Shown: positions 6,247 to 7,346 of the stretch, one piece after another
How positions within the stretch are numbered: position 1 is the stretch's first letter
Layout of the letters: every line of letters begins with the position of its first letter
Assembly: GCA_965602655.1 (NCBI GenBank)
Contig: CBFCZE010000137.1
Coordinates: 1 to 7,346 of the forward strand
From: JAAERC01 sp965602655
Lineage (GTDB): Bacteria > Zixibacteria > MSB-5A5 > GN15 > PGXB01
Direction: 5' to 3'
Length of the DNA stretch: 7,346 nt
Notes under the pieces: model-generated
Seen by the model: only the letters and a program-made list of their open reading frames with translations
Databases searched by the model: none
What the model was told of the DNA's origin: nothing
Program-made: the position numbers and the translations under genes

Positions 6247-7335
6247 TTACAATTCCAATAGTTTTTTGGGTGACGAATTAAGCACCCGGCAACCGGTATT
6301 TGTCACCAAAACATCATCTTCAATTCGAACTCCGCCCCAGCCCGGGAAATAAATCCCCGGTTCGACAGTTAACACCATGCCCCGCTTGAGGATATCCTTG
6401 CTTAAAGGACCGGCACTTGGTTTGGAATGGACAAACAGGCCGATTCCGTGACCGGTTCCATGTTTGAAATATTTCTTATATCCGGCTTTATCAATTATTT
6501 TTCTGGCGGCGGCATCAACAGCTTTTCCCGCCACACCCGACTTAACTTTCCTGATACCAGCCAGTTGCGCCCGCTTAACGGTCCCATAGACTTTCTTCTG
6601 ACGAGCCGTTGCCTTGCCCATAACAACCGTCCGTGTCATATCCGACACATATCCGCCATAAGTGGCGCCAAAATCAAATGTAACAAAATCGCCTTTGGCA
6701 ATTTTCTTTTTTGAGGCTGAACCGTGCGGCAGAGCCGACCGGTAGCCGGAAGCCAGAATGGCTTCAAAAGCCGGTTTTTCCGAACCGAGCATCATCATTT
6801 GATATTCAAGTTCCGCCAAAACTTCATTTTCCCTCAACCCCGGTTTGATATATCCCAGTATTCGCTCAAATGCGGCATCGCCAATATCGACCGCTTTTTG
6901 AATCATTTCTACTTCCGATTTTTCTTTGATAATTGATAACATCTCAACCGCGCCGTCAAACGGAATAAGAATTGAACTGCAGAGACTCTCCTGTAATCTC
7001 TTTCTGTCATAACAGGTTATATAGTCAGACTCAAATCCGTATTTTAGATTTTTACCCTGAAATTTTGTTTCATCTTTTAAAGACGCAATCGATTCTTTTT
7101 TGCCTTTTATCAATTTGGCACCTTTCAGCTCTTTTCGCGCCTGTTCGTAATATCTGAAATCGGTAATAAAATAGGCGCCTTTTTGTCTGATTATTAAAAT
7201 CCCATCCGGCTCAATCGGATCGCCGCCCGAAAAGCCGCATAGGTATCTCATAGATTCATGACGTCTGACAATAAACCCGTCAAGATTCTCCTTTTTAATC
7301 CAGGCCTGGAATTTTTTTATCCGTTCGCGTGACAT
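6247..7335 (-). CDS. M24B family Xaa-Pro dipeptidase/aminopeptidase
   Basis: A 362-residue cytoplasmic metallopeptidase that removes or splits residues N-terminal to proline. The N-terminal creatinase-like domain covers about 1-130 and the pita-bread catalytic domain about 140-360. The expected di-metal ligands are visible: D221 in FDFGATYGGY, D232 in SDMTRT, H296 in HGTGHGIGL, E325 in TVEPGIY and E339 in VRIEDD. The PHG at 203-205 supplies the conserved substrate-side histidine H204. Length fits the PepQ-like bacterial enzymes of about 350-370 residues, but dipeptidase and aminopeptidase cannot be told apart from sequence alone, so no symbol is given. The ATG has GGAG seven bases upstream, which is the last visible sequence, so the gene is complete but its promoter lies outside. 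Such a gene often precedes efp-accB-accC; here accB follows directly. Confidence 0.94.
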   Translation of the reverse strand: MSRERIKKFQAWIKKENLDGFIVRRHESMRYLCGFSGGDPIEPDGILIIRQKGAYFITDFRYYEQARKELKGAKLIKGKKESIASLKDETKFQGKNLKYGFESDYITCYDRKRLQESLCSSILIPFDGAVEMLSIIKEKSEVEMIQKAVDIGDAAFERILGYIKPGLRENEVLAELEYQMMMLGSEKPAFEAILASGYRSALPHGSASKKKIAKGDFVTFDFGATYGGYVSDMTRTVVMGKATARQKKVYGTVKRAQLAGIRKVKSGVAGKAVDAAARKIIDKAGYKKYFKHGTGHGIGLFVHSKPSAGPLSKDILKRGMVLTVEPGIYFPGWGGVRIEDDVLVTNTGCRVLNSSPKKLLEL

Positions 7336-7346
7336 CCTGTATCTCC

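Larger units (their letters stand above)
38..7335 (-). other. Probable single eight-gene operon
   Basis: Eight genes in one orientation have intergenic distances, in transcription order, of 55, 26, 33, 40, 19, -1 and 34 bases. No hairpin followed by a T-run was seen in any gap. This layout favours one polycistronic message that begins upstream of the M24 peptidase, outside the window, and may continue past the left edge. The 55-base gap before accB is AT-rich and could hold an internal promoter, but no convincing -35/-10 pair was found. Operon membership is inferred from spacing only. Confidence 0.65.

Noticed and set aside
6192..6260. Possible minus-strand promoter in the AT-rich gap before accB (TTGGAA and a TATATATTAT stretch)
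   Set aside because: The spacing between the two elements is too short for a standard sigma-70 promoter, and AT-rich gaps give such matches by chance.
6427..6714. Plus-strand reading frame of 95 codons opposite the M24 peptidase
   Set aside because: It overlaps conserved metal-ligand sequence on the other strand and looks like a shadow frame.

Overview
The window carries one uninterrupted run of eight genes, all on the minus strand and so read from right to left. Gaps are short (19 to 55 bases) and one junction overlaps. All eight genes look intact. I see no RNA gene, mobile element, CRISPR array or convincing terminator. Base composition is moderate to slightly AT-rich. The diderm-type lipoprotein, type IV pilus ATPase, split-type glycine decarboxylase and discrete AccB/AccC suggest an environmental Gram-negative bacterium. 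My best guess is a poorly cultured FCB-type or related lineage such as Zixibacteria, but this is an inference from gene style only and was not searched.

In transcription order the genes are: an M24B Xaa-Pro dipeptidase/aminopeptidase (7335-6247); accB, biotin carboxyl carrier protein (6191-5709); a PilT/PilU-family pilus retraction ATPase (5682-4531); accC, biotin carboxylase (4497-3127, TTG start); gcvH, lipoyl carrier of the glycine cleavage system (3086-2709, GTG start); gcvPA, glycine decarboxylase subunit 1 (2689-1352); a small zinc-ribbon plus DUF2007-like protein (1352-969), whose start overlaps the gcvPA stop; and a thioredoxin-fold/TPR lipoprotein (934-38).

Most of the cluster is core metabolism. 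AccB and AccC form the biotin carboxylase half of acetyl-CoA carboxylase, the first step of fatty acid synthesis. The carboxyltransferase genes accA and accD are not here. GcvH and GcvPA belong to the glycine cleavage system, but the partner gcvPB, which carries the PLP-binding lysine, and gcvT are not in the window. The M24 peptidase next to accBC recalls the common pepP/pepQ-efp-accB-accC order, with efp absent.

The noteworthy features are organisational: a pilus motor gene between accB and accC, gcvPA separated from any gcvPB by two accessory genes, and a zinc-ribbon DUF2007-like gene apparently coupled in translation to gcvPA. I found no clear new defence, mobile or RNA system.
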